Shown here: positions 34,292 through 47,300 of the stretch, one piece after another
How positions within the stretch are numbered: position 1 is the stretch's first letter
Layout: every line of letters starts with the position of its first letter
Position numbers and translations under genes: made by a program
Assembly: GCA_963920665.1 (NCBI GenBank)
Contig: OY987266.1
Location: 11,413,001-11,477,000, forward strand
From: Straminergon stramineum
Lineage: Eukaryota; Streptophyta; Bryopsida; Hypnales; Calliergonaceae
Direction of reading: 5' to 3'
Length of the DNA: 64,000 nt
The notes under the pieces: generated by a model
Database searches by the model: none
What the model saw: only the letters and a program-made list of their open reading frames with translations
What the model was told of the DNA's origin: nothing

Positions 34292-35223
34292 TTAACCCCT
34301 AAACGTCCAAACTGCATTTTTTGGCAACATAGCGATTTTGGGCAGCTCACTACGAATGGAGTTTTTCTTATTTTTCTTTGAAATTTTCACACAATATGTG
34401 CCCAAGGAGTATCTTTAAGGCCCAACAATTTTCATAACTTTTGACTTCATAGTTAAAAAGTTATTGCATGATATGTAATTTTCATTGCTCTTCGGGCAGC
34501 CCAAAAATTTCTTAAAAAAATACTTTTTTAAGAAATAAAAATTTGAAATTGGTTTTCTAGATTTATATGTACATGGAAAGCTTTGAATCATTCCATTTTG
34601 ATTTATGAGATGAAAGTTATGAGGCGTTTTAGTTTGCGGGCAGTTCCGGATTCTCTACTCTAAAATAAACTTTGAAGTCCTTTATTTCACTCAATTTTCA
34701 ATATTTTTTGAAAAAAATAAAATCATAGGGTGTCGATTTTTCAGTAAAACATTACAACCATTGGGATTGGAATTTTTCAATTCCATAACAAAATTCTTCA
34801 CTATTTAGTATTTTGAATCATTCTCTACTTCTTTGTACTTACTTTCTTTTTCCTATATGTTGTACAATTTCAAATGATTTGAATTTTTTCAAGCATGTAG
34901 CCAACTTGCCTTGAAGAATGAATCCAAAGAGTAACCACCATTTTGGAATTTTTTTCATACAAATGTGGCCTTGTGAAGTGCAGCTGCCCGTTTTTTCACA
35001 GGGCCAGAAAAAGGATTTTTGCTAATTCAAACGCTAATATCTTACAATCTACACGGTGAAAAATTCTGAAATTTTTTCCACATCTTCTCAAATAAGTTTC
35101 GTACAAGATCTTACGGTTACATGTTTCCAAAAATGTTTTTTTCCAAAAATTTGGTACTTGTTCTAGAAATGACAGTTTTGGAGCGTTTTGGTGAAAACAT
35201 AGTTGAAAACATTTAGGGGTTAA
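34292..35223. mobile_element. TTAA-type element, copy F (932 bp)
   Basis: TTAACCCCTAAACGTCC at 34292 and ACATTTAGGGGTTAA ending at 35223. The interior holds several GGGCAG or GCAGCTGCCC segments and modules shared with 43195-44340 (TCATTCCATTTTGATT, ATGAAAGTTATG, CATTGGGATTGGAATT) and with copy B (GTACAAGATC(T/C)TAC). Non-coding. Confidence 0.75.
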
Positions 35224-36519
35224 AGGGTTAAGTGTGCTATATTTTAATGAAAGTGATAGTTTTTCTTATTTTGATGAATTCTTCAATCTATCCTAGCCAT
35301 TTGATTATTCTACCATCTATTCTTCTATATCCGTGCTACTTTCTATCATCTTTTCTAATTTTTAGTCACCTTGCTAATAGCTCAAGCATTCAGAAGGAAG
35401 ATCTTCCAATTCATTTATAAGAGTTTTGAAGTAAGGTTACAGTAGAAGACTTTAGAATTGGACTCTAGAAAAGGTCATTAGAAAACTAAGTTTTGGCTTT
35501 TCAAAACCACTTAGAATTGACTTTGACCAAAGGAGATTTTCAAAATTTGAAAGGTACTCAAAATCATGTCCCTTTCTAACATTTGCAAATTTTTATTCAA
35601 TTTAATTATACATCCACCATGTAATCTATATTATTTTTCAAGTTTTTTACAAATGATTAAGAACCTTACAAAGTCCTTATCTACTAAATATTAAAAGTTT
35701 TCGTATTTTTCCAATGCATACAAAAAAATATTGTATGAATGCTAGAATAATACATAAATTGATAGTGTAGGTACAACATTTTAGTATATAGTACACTCAT
35801 ACAATTTTAATTAAAAAAATGAAAGTTAAAATGGTATTTGTTTTAATGGTAAAATTCTTCCAATATTAATGTACTAAAAATGACATAATTACAATGTCTA
35901 TTTTAGAAGGTAGACCTTTGCTATGAAATAATAAATAATGAAGAGGATGCAACCTCTCTCCTCTCTAGAACGATATCAATTGGCTACATTGAATTGTATT
36001 GTCACTTCATAGTAGGCATAAGTGGTGTCCATATCTCAATAAATCAAACATATCTTTACTCAAATAGCCTACATTATAGAAATAAAGTGGACCCATAGTA
36101 TTTACATGTATACATCTATTGTTTGGTAATAAACCCAATATGAGTACAAAATATTATCTAATCATTCATTAGGGAGATCTTATCATGAAAAGGATAACTT
36201 TTGTCTTCATTCTCTCTTGATAATTAATTCTTTCATCTTATCTAATCCTCTCTACATCATTCTCAAAGCTTTCCAAAAGCTATTCATAAATTCTACTTGA
36301 AGGATGGATAAAAAATGCTAGTTTTACTTATGGATTTGCAAAGTTCAAGATTATTTGACTTATAGTCCAACCCCATACAACTCCCTATCATTGAAGCACT
36401 GTGCATGCTCAATTGTCCATTTAGCCTCTTGAAGCATGGCTTCTAGTTGGATATACTCTTTTCCAAACATTTTTGAAGACAAACAAAGTGTTACGTCTAA
36501 GATGTAACTATTTAACCCC
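35224..36519. other. AT-rich intergenic DNA, no gene seen
   Basis: No credible coding region, RNA gene or transposon ends found. Confidence 0.6.
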
Positions 36520-36524
36520 ACATT

Positions 36525-36902
36525 AGGGGTAGTCATAGTTCTTCCACCATCAAAATTTTCCATGGAGAATGAGAAGTAATAGGAACCAATGGGAAGCATT
36601 AGTGGGTGAAGGAAGTGTGACACCCCTTATTCATTTAGAAGATGAGATGTGGAGAATGAGATGTGGAGAATTGATGAGAGCCAATGGGAAGCCATAGCAT
36701 AATCCAAAATAGAATATTCTTCTTTGGAGAAGTTTCTCCTCACCCATTCTTCACCTCTGGAGGAAAAGAACAAGCGTGGAGAAAACTTCTCCAAAAAAGA
36801 ATATTCCATTTCCACATGCATGCAAAGAGCCAACCTGGAACCGACACATCCCCATTCTCCATGGAAATCCAAGACAGTGGAGAAACTGTGACTACCCCTA
36901 TT
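36525..36902. repeat. Long imperfect inverted repeat (foldback element)
   Basis: The outer arms pair TAGGGGTAGTCATAGTT (36526-36542) with AACTGTGACTACCCCTA (36884-36900), and TTTTCCATGGAGAATG with CATTCTCCATGGAAAT. The inner arms pair AGAATATTCTTCTTTGGAGA (from 36711) with TCTCCAAAAAAGAATATTCC (to 36807), around a loop of about 33 bases. The left arm is longer because it carries a short tandem (GAGATGTGGAGAAT). It could be a foldback MITE or a small-RNA precursor. No target duplication identified. Confidence 0.7.
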
Positions 36903-38232
36903 ACTATGGCCCTTCCACATTAAAAAATTATCAAATACCTGGAAGAATAGGTGCAATCTTTGTTTCAATAAATTCCTTGAAAGTCATTCATCGGAAACTA
37001 GGAAACTATTAGTCCTCGGCATCCTTACTAGGTTAAAAGCAGACATTGGAGCTCATGGACAGAGACCCAAAACGCAAAAATTGAGAAGGTTACGTCAGGG
37101 TGTGCAGACTTGTCCTGCTCACAATTCTGTGGGCTGATGGTTTTGAAAACAAAGGGACAAGATTACTTGTGAAAAGAGTTTTGAATACTTTCATCAATTG
37201 ACAAGCTGCTTGACAAATAATATACCGGTACAGGATAAAGTATTAAGCGCGTAAGGCAACCTTTCAACTTCTGACCAACGCATTGCTAGATGTGAATGAA
37301 ATGTCCTGTCTTCAAACCTAGTCGGGACACATATGAACGCACCCTAAACACCACTAATTGGCAACTTCGTAAATTTTCAAAGCACCAACGAAAGCTCATA
37401 TTATCAGACTGAATCATAAAAGCAGATCAACTGATCAGCGTTCACTAACAGCAATATCAAACTTCTGATACAAGCTCCAGATCACAAGGAATTAAAGGTT
37501 GCATAACAGTGTGTCACCAAAAGTGGTCAACTTCGTTAAATTATTACTAACAAATGAACTTATTAATGAAATCAGGAATCATTCTGTATCAAAATGTTCG
37601 TGTACAGGTACTCCCACTCCGCTATTCTTTGCTAACTTATTATGTTTCACTGAGATCACCCAACAGGAAAGAGCACCCTAACTAAAGGAGAAAGAGAGAA
37701 ATCGTACCGAATGCAGAAGAGTCGCGAACTTCTCAGAGGACAACAATCAAATTGGCATCCCACACTGGGAACTGGACAGCTGCATCGAGTTATAAGCACC
37801 TGTGAGGATTCCGTTGACCCTCTTAAGGTGAAGTAAAAGAACCCCCCTCGGGAGATTCAAACTCTGTAGTTAAACGCCCAATGTTCTCTTTGGACAAATC
37901 AAAGTGGACAAATTTCTAGGATTTCAATGAACAGGCCTTCACGACATAGTGGTGTTTTCTATGAGGTAATGAAGTGGAGCACTTTCCCTAACCCCTTTTT
38001 GTTCCCCCTATTTGGGGAAGTCTGGCGAATCATCCCTCTGGTCTCTCTGAATGTAAAATGTAACCCTCCATTACAACAACCCATCGTCTTCCTTCCTAAT
38101 TCTCCCATTAGGCTATTAATGGAACACAAGCTGGACACTGCCTCCGCACTAATTCTAGTGCTCCCCTTTCCTATACTATCCACACGGCCTTTATGTCCAG
38201 CTTCCTACAAAATTACATGCAATTTTCATCTC
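36903..38232 (-). other. 3' flank of the topoisomerase gene
   Basis: GC-richer than the intergenic background, with no recognisable exon. The part nearest 38232 is presumably the topoisomerase 3' UTR. Confidence 0.45.
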
Positions 38233-40749
38233 TTAAAATCGGAAGTTGGGCTCCACCTCCATGGCCCAGGAAAACTTCGAAAGCAACGACTTGTTGAATA
38301 TCTTCTCAATAGGCACCTCATGGCGCTTACACCAAGCCACGGTGATACGAGGATCCATGTAGTTAATCTTCGACGTACCCAAAGCCACAGTCTTGAGATC
38401 ATCCTTCACACTCATATCTAGTCTCATCTTGTCTATCTTTTGCTTAGTAGTGGAAATCTTCTTCTGAATCGCCTCCGGAGCCTGGTTCCTCTTCGGCTTC
38501 CCCTCTGAGTCTTTCAAGGGAGACTTCCCTTTCTTGGCCCTATCCAAGTCTGTTTCGAGCTCCTCCACCAATTCCTCCAACTCCGCCATTTTCCCTTCCA
38601 ATCTCTCCATTTGGGCGCTGTGTCCCTTGGAAATCGTCCGCTGATGGTTACACAGAATGGCCACCTCCTTATTAGCACGCTGGTAATCTGCAATCTTTTC
38701 ATTGACAGTCTCCCCACTCGTATCCTTCAGCAGGTCATCAAGAGTAATGGAAGCATTATACGTACGAAACACCTTCGCAGTAAGACTAGGCATGATCCCC
38801 TTCAAGTGCAAATTCAGCTTGGTAGTGTCCAGCCTCTCAAAAAGATCCGCCCCTTCCTTCTTACCCTTCTTGAACTGCCCTATAGCCTTATACACCCGCT
38901 CATCGACCTCCACGGTGTTGAAATACCGGATTGAGTCCTTTCCAAGGAAATCGAACTCGAGCGACTTGGGTGCAACGAGAGTAACGTGCTCTACTTTCAG
39001 GGAGCAACAACCAACAGTATCCGCCTCGTCTTCATCCTTCTCGTTCCCAGCTCGAAGAGCAAGGCGATCAATCAGATAGGTCGCCACAGCAATCTGCTTC
39101 TTCGTAGGGTCACTAGATGAGAAGTCCTTTGTGTATGTCGTTCGGATGTCGTCGATATATTCTTTGAGCATGCGTGCCTTCTCGTACTTCTGCATATCAC
39201 TTTGACCCTTGAGGTTGCTACTAGCCGCTAAGAACACGTACTTGAACTCCTTGTTGTTGATGGGGTCGTTCCAGTACGCCAGCCATGTCACACTGTTGTC
39301 GTGCCGAATCTCCTTCCACTTCTGACCGGGAATTGGACACTCGGGAACCGGTGCATCCTTGCCGATGTTGATCACAATGTCTTTCGGCAAGATCCTGATT
39401 TTTAGCTTCCCCATCTTAGGATGATCGCCACGGCCACGGAACAGACCGGGAGGCTCCACCCTGAAGTTACCCACCTTCTCCTTCACGCCATCGACCACAG
39501 CCCACATATACTTCTCCTCCGCAGCCAGCTTCTCCTCTCGCAACCGCTTCTTCTCCTCGCCCGACATGCTCTTCTTCCGTTCCTTCTCTGCCGCGTGCCA
39601 TTCAAAAATGGGAGTGAAGTCACAGAGCTCAAACTTCTTAATCACATGATTCTTCCCAAGATAAGGTCTCCAATCCTCCCAGAAGTTTTTCAGGAACCTT
39701 TCTTTGGTGGCGTAATCCGTGTCCTTCATCACAGCGAACATGGTGGCAATCTCCTCTTGCGCAGGTGTGAGATCCACGGGTTTTCCATCATAGAGCATTT
39801 TCACACCGTGAGGCTCGTAGGGAGGAGGGAAGATCACGCCGTTGTGCTCCAAAGTTTGCCACTTGACACCGTCGCCGCCTGTAGGTTCGGTTTTCTTCGT
39901 CTTGGTCGTCGTCTTCGTGGTAGTCTTCTTCATCACCTTCTTCTTGGTGATCAACTTCTGCACCTGCAATTTCTTCTCCTTTTGCTTCGCAAGGAAGAGC
40001 TTCGCCCCGATTGCAGTTGTCCCCGCGCTAGACGACGCCTTGGATTTCACGGTCTTCTGGAGCAGGTTGGTGGAAGAAGCCATCCGTTGCGCAAGGGGCA
40101 CATCATCCTCATCAATTTCCTCTCCGTCTACTTCCATCTTACTTTCGGGTTTGGGCGTTTTCAAAGAGGACGGAGTCGAAGGCTTACTCTGTGTCGGTGT
40201 TTCCTTCCTGACGACTCCTGCCTCCTTCTTCGGTTCCTTCTTGGGCTCCGTCTTGGGCAGCGAGTTTTTCCGTTGATAAGTCAGAGGTTGCGGGACGCGT
40301 GTGATCAGCGGCTTGTCATCATCCGAGTCATCGTCATCTGCGGCATTTGCAACAGGTTTTCTCTGGGTGTGACGGGCAATAGGCATGTCATCATCGTCCG
40401 ATTCACCGTGAGGCTCAGGAGCAACGACGTCCTTCTCTTTTCTAGGGGGCGAGCTCTTGGTGACTTTACCTTTGGTCAATCGATTCGATAGTGGCATGTC
40501 GTCGTCGTCCGAATCCGCGTCCATTACCAACTTCCGGTGCGGAGGCGTCGACGAGGGTTTGGTTGCTAACCCGCTTTTCCGCCGCTCAAATGTGCGATGA
40601 TGATCACTACCCTCTCGCGGTGAGCCCTCCCGAATTCCTGACTTGGAGCTTCCGGCGGTGCTCGCCTTTTTGGTCTGCCCATCCTCCAGCCTCTGCCGTT
40701 TCGGCGCTTGCACAAACGCTTCGTCGTCTTCCGCCATTATGTTCGCCAA
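38233..40749 (-). CDS. TOP1: DNA topoisomerase I (type IB), intronless
   Basis: Nuclear enzyme that relaxes supercoils by nicking one strand through a 3'-phosphotyrosine link. One uninterrupted frame of 838 residues. Residues 1-290 form a charged, Lys/Ser/Asp-rich N-terminal region with repeats of the type DSDDDDMPL and S/T-P rich stretches. The core starts at [20 protein letters not shown] (about 291-310). All five catalytic residues are present: Arg566 (LALRAGNE), Lys604 ([10 protein letters not shown]), Arg662 (KVFRTYNAS), His702 (CNHQRT) and Tyr797 (SKINYMDPR). A coiled-coil linker lies at about 705-780 ([18 protein letters not shown]). It ends [13 protein letters not shown], as plant and animal enzymes do. 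Plant TOP1 genes usually have many introns, so this copy may be retroposed or lineage-specific. [10 protein letters not shown] has a second in-frame Met five residues in as an alternative start. Confidence 0.97.
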   Translation of the reverse strand: MANIMAEDDEAFVQAPKRQRLEDGQTKKASTAGSSKSGIREGSPREGSDHHRTFERRKSGLATKPSSTPPHRKLVMDADSDDDDMPLSNRLTKGKVTKSSPPRKEKDVVAPEPHGESDDDDMPIARHTQRKPVANAADDDDSDDDKPLITRVPQPLTYQRKNSLPKTEPKKEPKKEAGVVRKETPTQSKPSTPSSLKTPKPESKMEVDGEEIDEDDVPLAQRMASSTNLLQKTVKSKASSSAGTTAIGAKLFLAKQKEKKLQVQKLITKKKVMKKTTTKTTTKTKKTEPTGGDGVKWQTLEHNGVIFPPPYEPHGVKMLYDGKPVDLTPAQEEIATMFAVMKDTDYATKERFLKNFWEDWRPYLGKNHVIKKFELCDFTPIFEWHAAEKERKKSMSGEEKKRLREEKLAAEEKYMWAVVDGVKEKVGNFRVEPPGLFRGRGDHPKMGKLKIRILPKDIVINIGKDAPVPECPIPGQKWKEIRHDNSVTWLAYWNDPINNKEFKYVFLAASSNLKGQSDMQKYEKARMLKEYIDDIRTTYTKDFSSSDPTKKQIAVATYLIDRLALRAGNEKDEDEADTVGCCSLKVEHVTLVAPKSLEFDFLGKDSIRYFNTVEVDERVYKAIGQFKKGKKEGADLFERLDTTKLNLHLKGIMPSLTAKVFRTYNASITLDDLLKDTSGETVNEKIADYQRANKEVAILCNHQRTISKGHSAQMERLEGKMAELEELVEELETDLDRAKKGKSPLKDSEGKPKRNQAPEAIQKKISTTKQKIDKMRLDMSVKDDLKTVALGTSKINYMDPRITVAWCKRHEVPIEKIFNKSLLSKFSWAMEVEPNFRF

Positions 40750-41400
40750 GTCCTTGCAGCAGCAGCTCGCTTCGCTCCTAGTCTCGGCTCCTCATCTCTT
40801 CGTCAACCTGAGGCTCCCACTGACACCATAAACCATCGGAAAAACAACAACGAACCAATGCTGGAATCAGATTCTCAAATAACCAAATGCACCTTCCAAT
40901 TAATCAACCCCTCGAACCTCGAAAATAAAAGAAACCCCATCCTCACACTGTCTCTCTCGCAATAGCATTCCCGCTCCTCCTCTCCATCCCTTCCTTCCTT
41001 CCTTCCTCCCAACCCCTCAAGAAATTTGACCTATTTCCAAAACCCCGCCAATTTCACCCACGTCTTGAAATTCACACAATTCTAACCACAACGAAATTGT
41101 GCCACCCGGAAATGCCCATGAAACATAACGCAACCCTAAACTGCCCGGAGTCAAAACTCCCCCATCAAACCCTAAAACTCTCACCCCCCCAACAGCAGCC
41201 CCACCAAATGCACGACGCACTGAATCCAGCACCATCACTCACCCTAATCCCAAACTTTCCACGACCTCTATCCTCCCAAAGAGCGTCGTCCCGCACCGAA
41301 GAGCTTCGGCAGAAAAGGGAGAGGCACCCCCGCAGTTCACCTCCGGAGATTTGCGGACAAGAAAAGATGGCACGATTCTCGCCTCGTTGAAGAGATTTTT
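40750..41400 (-). promoter_or_regulatory. TOP1 5' leader with probable 5'-UTR intron
   Basis: On the minus strand a GGAG|GTGAAC donor at 41341/41340 and a GTGTCAG|TGGGAG acceptor at 40820/40819 would define a 5'-UTR intron at 40820-41340, leaving about 70 bases of leader before the ATG. The region is GC-richer than the surroundings and contains a (TTCC)n run near 40990-41005. Open frames across 41165-41694 have no recognisable protein features. Confidence 0.4.
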
Positions 41401-42479
41401 TTCTGCAAAAGTCAGAGTTGGAGGGAAGAGTGAGTGATGCGACGACGACAGAAATGGCGATAATGCCCGGAAAGAGGAGATGGCTGGCGATGGAGATGAT
41501 GAATCTGCGGTAGTCGTCAGTGTCGTCGCAAACGGGGACGCGGACAGAAAGCAAGTGCGAGGAGGTTTGAATGCACGTGCTCCCCCTTTCTTTCCCCTTT
41601 CGTTGTCCCTGGTTGATACCCTCAACGTGTTGGATGTATACCCTGTTCTTATCCTGTTACGTACTGCACTTATTGGGATGATACCCTGAGACACCGGTTT
41701 TGGTGCTGTAACGAATGTTGTCCAGTTAACCTGTCGCTATCTTGCTGGACGGACTAGCGATCATTGGGGGTTGTTGGTGACTGTTAGATAGGGTCAACGT
41801 TATTTATCGTAGGGTCGTAGGTATAGGGACCTAACTCCGATCCTTTAAGGTTTATTGACCTTGAAAACCAGTGAAAAGAATCTGAATTTTATTTTATTTT
41901 ATTTTTGAACACATGGACAATTTCCATTGAAAGGGAAGAATCTGAAATTTTTTAGGCATCGTACTACCCCCAACAAAGCATTCATTCATGATGGTCTTTT
42001 AGACCAACCTCCTTATTAAAATTATTAGGTAAATAGGAAGTTAGAAGTGTTTGACTTTTGTTCCAAGAAAAATTTAAAATTTAATTATAATTTTTATATT
42101 TTATTAAATATGATATAATAATAAACTTGAATAGATATTTGTAATTCACTTTCTCAATTGGCTTTGTTCAATGCATTTGGATTTGGATTTGGCAATGAAT
42201 CTCTAAGGGACAATTTGTGTGCCTTTTCTAGGAAATTGAATTAGGGCTAGAAACTCCGTAAATTTTCTCTTCCTTAATTCCCCTACTTGTAGCTAAGTTA
42301 ATTTTGCACTATTTGTAAATTGTTATTTATGAAATGTTAGCATGGCTTCTATCAACATTTAAAATTTGGCAAGTGTGTAATCAACATGGAATAGAATGCA
42401 ATTGTAAAAAAAAAAGTGTAATGCAAAAATCTCACTCTTAGAGGAATTGAAGTTTGTTCACCTTGTTAAATAGTGCTCA
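41401..42479. other. Promoter side of TOP1, then AT-rich DNA
   Basis: Mixed composition to about 41870, then AT-rich with no gene seen. Confidence 0.5.
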
Positions 42480-42680
42480 GAAAAAATCCTTTAACCTCAA
42501 ATGCTATAATCCTTCAACCTATTCAAAATTTTGAAATTTTATTCTAAGATTTGTTTTCTATTCTAATATTTTTTTACAATAGTTCTTTTTAAAGTCTCTT
42601 TTTTTCATTTTTTTCTAATTGTCCTGAAAAGTTGCAATTTTGGAAAAAAATTGTCCCAAATTAACCCCATGCCTTTGGAA
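42480..42680. mobile_element. Relic of a TTAA-type element (I-like)
   Basis: The order CCTCAAATGCTATAAT, CAACCTATTCAAAATTTT, AATTGTCCTGAAAAG and CCCCATGCCTTTGG parallels the right third of the element at 8456-9032. Ends are too decayed to set borders. Confidence 0.5.
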
Positions 42681-43194
42681 GTTGGAAATTCAAATAATAT
42701 TATGGAAAATACTATCATACCCATCTATCAATGTTGACAAAAATTAAATTAAAAAATTAAAAAAATTATTTTAAGAAATTACTCTAAAAGGGAGCTAGTG
42801 AACAAATAAAATAATGTAAGTTGTTAATGCCACTTTATTTGAAAATGGGTCACATTCATGTTGAGAACTTCCCAAAATATGACAAACAAACAAAAAGATT
42901 GATGTAATATTAATGAGTTGTTCACAAAAAAGAATAGGGACGTGAGATCAACAAAACTAATAATAAAAGTTAAAGACTACAAACACTCAAAAATGAACAA
43001 ATGGACAAATGAGAAGAGGTATGTTCCCTAGGGTTCCTTGCATCCAAGTTGCCATATGCAAATCTTAGAATATCAAATTGGCCACCCTCTTAAAGTTTCT
43101 ATGTTTAAAATGCTGATTTTTTGAAAAAAATTGATAAAATTATTAATTTAAAAAATTATTCTTTAATTAATTATTGTCTATTGAATGGATAGTT

Positions 43195-44340
43195 GAAAAT
43201 TTGGATATGGGTTCCTAGAAAGTCAATTTTGGTCAGACTTTCATGAAATTTTGACACAAGGTGTGAAGATACACTCCCTCAGTGGGAATACTTTTTTTCT
43301 ATCAAGTGCCTAAATCAAAGGTTGTGTTGCCTTGATTTTTTTGGTCAACCTAGGCAATTTTAGCATCATTGAGGCATCTTTTACTATAAACCTCATAGAA
43401 TTTTGAAATTTGGCATGCATGTAACTAATAAAATATGGCATACAATTGTCCCATAAAAACAAATTTTAGTTCTTAAATCACAATCTAAGAGGGATCAAAC
43501 TATGTTAGCTATGTCAAGGCAATATAGAGAAATGAAACATAATTTTAACTTCAAGTCCTATTATCTTGTAATTTGTGAAGTCAGATTTCTTGAAAATTTT
43601 CTCCCATATTCCAAAGGTTATGCACCAATAACCTCAAAATGGGGGGGGAATTGGGCAACAAAAAAATCCACAAGACTTGAAAACAATTTGAATTTTTTCT
43701 TTTCAAAGATTATATTTTTGTCTATACGATGAGCTTTGATTCATTCCATTTGGATTGGTGATTTGAAAGTTATGGAGCTTCTATTTTTGTGGGCAATCAT
43801 AAAAAATTCTAATGAAAACCACATGATTGCTTTCATTTTTTAACTCAATTTTCACAATGTAAGATAAAAATCCACAAGATTAATATGCTTGGTAGAAATA
43901 TCTCATTGTTGGAATTAGTGCGTTTCAATTCTATAACTATTGATAATTTAGTTTTTCCTTCAATCTTGTACCTACTTCTTTTTTAACAATTTTTTGAAGA
44001 AAAAAGTTTTCTTAAAGTTCTTTTTCTAGACTTTCAACTCAAAATTTTCAACATAAAAAAATAACTTACAAATCTTTAGTGAAGAAATTTTAATTTAAAA
44101 AGATTCAAAGTCAAACAATCTAGTCACAAAATGTACTCAAAAATACGTTTTCTTCACTTTAAATGCAACTTCATCTTGCAAAGTTTCTTCCATACATGTT
44201 TGAAATAGTTTTGTGCAAGATTTGATGATTAAATATGCAAAGAAAGCAATATGTTAAGCTTTTTGCTTTGTGCAATAGAAATGGCAATTTCAAGTGTTTT
44301 TGATGAAAAAAATGGCCTTTGGATTGTCTTAGTTAATTGA
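43195..44340. mobile_element. Relic of a TTAA-type element (I/F-like, about 1.1 kb)
   Basis: Modules seen in the elements at 8456, 34292 and 49366 occur here in the same order: CATGAAATTTTGACAC, GTGCCTAAATCAAAG, TTGAAATTTGGCATG, TTCATTCCATTTGGATT, CATTGTTGGAATTAGTG and finally GGCAATTTCAAGTG. The TTAA ends are not clear, so borders are approximate. Confidence 0.6.
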
Positions 44341-47300
44341 TGAATTGCTTTGTGATAACTTTTTCATTCCCTAATTATATACAATTGTGGATGGCATACA
44401 TCTAAGTCAATTCTCTCTTCATCCAACTACCAACTTATCGACAACTACGCATGACTTATTACAATGTCGCTATGTAAATTGTTTAGTTATGTAAAAAATA
44501 TTTACTATTGTTATTTTGATTGTATTTGATTGAGTTCACTTGAAGAAAATGAATAGGGAAAAAAGGGAGTTGTCATGGTGAGGACTATGGTTTAATTCAA
44601 TGATGGAGCTTCTTAACCTATTTCAAATGTCTTGTATCTTGTCAAAGCTCAAAGGGATAGGTAGCAATTTGATTGCACAACTTTCCTACATGATCTCAAT
44701 GTTGGTGCCAAGCCATGAGCCACCTATTCTACTTGATAGTCTAGTGAGGCTCAAACTCAAACCAATCGAAGCAACAAAAATTTAACCAACCAATTAAGTC
44801 TATGACTTGGCGACTAGTTATGCTTTCATAAGTTTTTTATTGCCTTTGTTTGAAGACTGTTGGATCTAATTCTCTTGTGATATTTTCCTTTTTACATTTG
44901 ATTTGAGTTAGATTAATTAAGTTGTCCAATAGAAAAGTGAAGCCTTGTTTAACCCTTTTTTTATTGATTTTTAAAATTTTTTAGCTAAAATAAGGATAGA
45001 GATAGAGATATGGAGGTTAAAAAGAGTAATCAATCAATAGGGGCCCATGTGGCAAAGATATGAGCTTATTTGTCTTCTTTGAGGTAAGACAAGGAGGGCA
45101 ACTCTCAACTACTTCATGGGCTTCTTCCTTCTTCAATTTGTAATTTAAGTTGTGTTTTGGGAGAAAGAGAACAAGTTGTATATGCCTTGGATTGAAATGA
45201 AATATTGTAAGGATGTTCTTTTTCTTGTAAGGTTTCCAAAAGGTTATTTATTTAGCTTCATTTGGAGTCAGTATAGAAATGTTTTGCTTGTCAAGGTGAA
45301 GAAGGGTAAGTTACTACTTGATTCGAAGGCAAAAACTCCCTCGAAAATCTATACTTTGGAACAAAGAAGCAAACTAAAACATTCTAAAGAAGGATACTCA
45401 AATGCTAGTGTTTCTTGATCACAAAGAAACATAAGAAGACAATGGAAACAAATGAAATGCCTACAAAATGAATACCTAAAATTGAGAGAGATCCCTTCAA
45501 CTTTGTTTTTGTTGACTACTTCTCTTCTTTTTATGGTGACTTTCTTGTTTAATCAAATGTTGCCACTAGAAAACATAAAAGATCTCTACATATAACTTTG
45601 CCACTTTCTTTGTAACATTGAGTTGAATAAAGTTGATGTTCACCTAACAACAATGGCTTCAAACCTTGCATCAATGATTAAGGGTCTATAAGGGCTTGTG
45701 ATTGGCTCAATTTGCACCTTTAATTTAGGCTCTATTGACTACCTTGTATAAGTACCACTGTGGCTTTTAGAAACTAGAACAATGTACCATTGGTTCTATG
45801 TATGAGCGAATTGACAATAGTAGAAGATTTTTAACATTTCTAGGAAGAACACCAACCCATACTAGACAATCACCTATAGAAAAAGTGCATTTTGTCATTT
45901 GTAGACTTTCATGAAAGGAAGAAAGTGACAACAATATATTATAATGAAGGCCTCCACTACAAACCCATAGACGTCTAGTGGTTTGATTTGATGTACACAT
46001 TAAAGGAGCATACATCAAAGTAAGAAGTTAGAGTGATTGCATTGCACCCCATTTCTACTATAAAGGAAAATAACAATGTGGAGATGAAAATGATGAATGT
46101 CTACTATCAAGAAATGGAACTTGTCCAAAAGTGTTCAATTGTGTAAACAAGATGTCATCATTTATTGTCAATCATACATCCAAGTTGGGTAAAATCCATC
46201 CACGACAAAGGGGGAATACAACCATATGAGTGTAGAGTGTAGAGTTGAGGTTGGTGAGCCTAGAGCTTGTTTTAGAGATTATTCTTTAAAATATAGATAC
46301 CCTTAGAAGGTATAAGTAGGTATCCTCTAACCATTGAAGGTATTGCATGACATAAATACATAATGCACCTAGTAGATAATGTTTTACATATTTATAACAT
46401 AGGTATCTTATGACCACTAAAGGTGGTCTACTTTCCCCACTCCCGCTCTTACTACAGTCACATACTAGCTTCACTCCATGACAAAGAATGGAGTAAATAA
46501 TTGCATTTCTATTATTCAATGGGCCCTTGAGATCTATTTGCAACCCCAAGTCTCTTAGATTGTAGATTTTTTGAGTAGACATGCCAAATATAGTACCATT
46601 AGATGAAATTTGGCCCCATTAGAAGACCACGAGTTCTTCGTTGTGGGGAACTCGGTGAACTACACCACTTCAATGTGTTGATGTGGTCAGGAGGCGACCC
46701 CATCAGATTTTATTATTTAAAATTTTTTTTTTGTTTGACCTATTTTTTCAATTTCAAGGCAAATAGTTTATTGTTTTTAGTCTTTATGACAATTGATAGC
46801 AGTTAGCCATTCCCTCACTGTTGCAGGAATTGCGTGGGGAACAAGCCTAAAGCAATCCTCTAGAGTTGCTAAAAAACATCTAATGGCTTGTCTACCCATG
46901 GAATACTATAAAATCTCAAGTCATAAATCTTTGAAAGCAAGTTTTCTACTATTGGAGAATAACAATTTATATGATTTTTTTGTCATATTTCTATTATTCC
47001 TAAATTAACAAGATATTTTGCAAAATTGAAAAAGTCAAACTAATTTTGTAAGACCATAAATATTTTCATAAATAACTATAAACATTGAAGAAATGAAAAA
47101 CTATTATAATAACGTATTCACATTTGTACTACATAAGATTTCATAATTTCATCATTTTCTTGAATTTTTTTTCTTTCAATAAATTGTTTTGATGATTTTT
47201 TAACCAAATTCTATTAATGTATTCAATAAGGCTTCATTAAATTTAAGTTAGGAGTAGAATATAGAGATTCTAGGTTGTCCTTAAAATTGTCAAATAAATG

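Noticed and set aside
32256..35223. TTAGGG-like motifs as interstitial telomere repeats
   Set aside because: The motif is a single TTAGGGG or TAACCCC at element ends, never in tandem, and pairs as TTAA-bounded inverted termini.
41165..41694. Minus-strand frames of 129 and 151 codons upstream of TOP1
   Set aside because: Ser/Pro/Arg-rich with no domain, in a likely 5' leader and intron.
44341..46806. Retrotransposon-like fragments in scattered short frames
   Set aside because: No reverse transcriptase, integrase or zinc-knuckle motif could be read, and no long terminal repeats were found.
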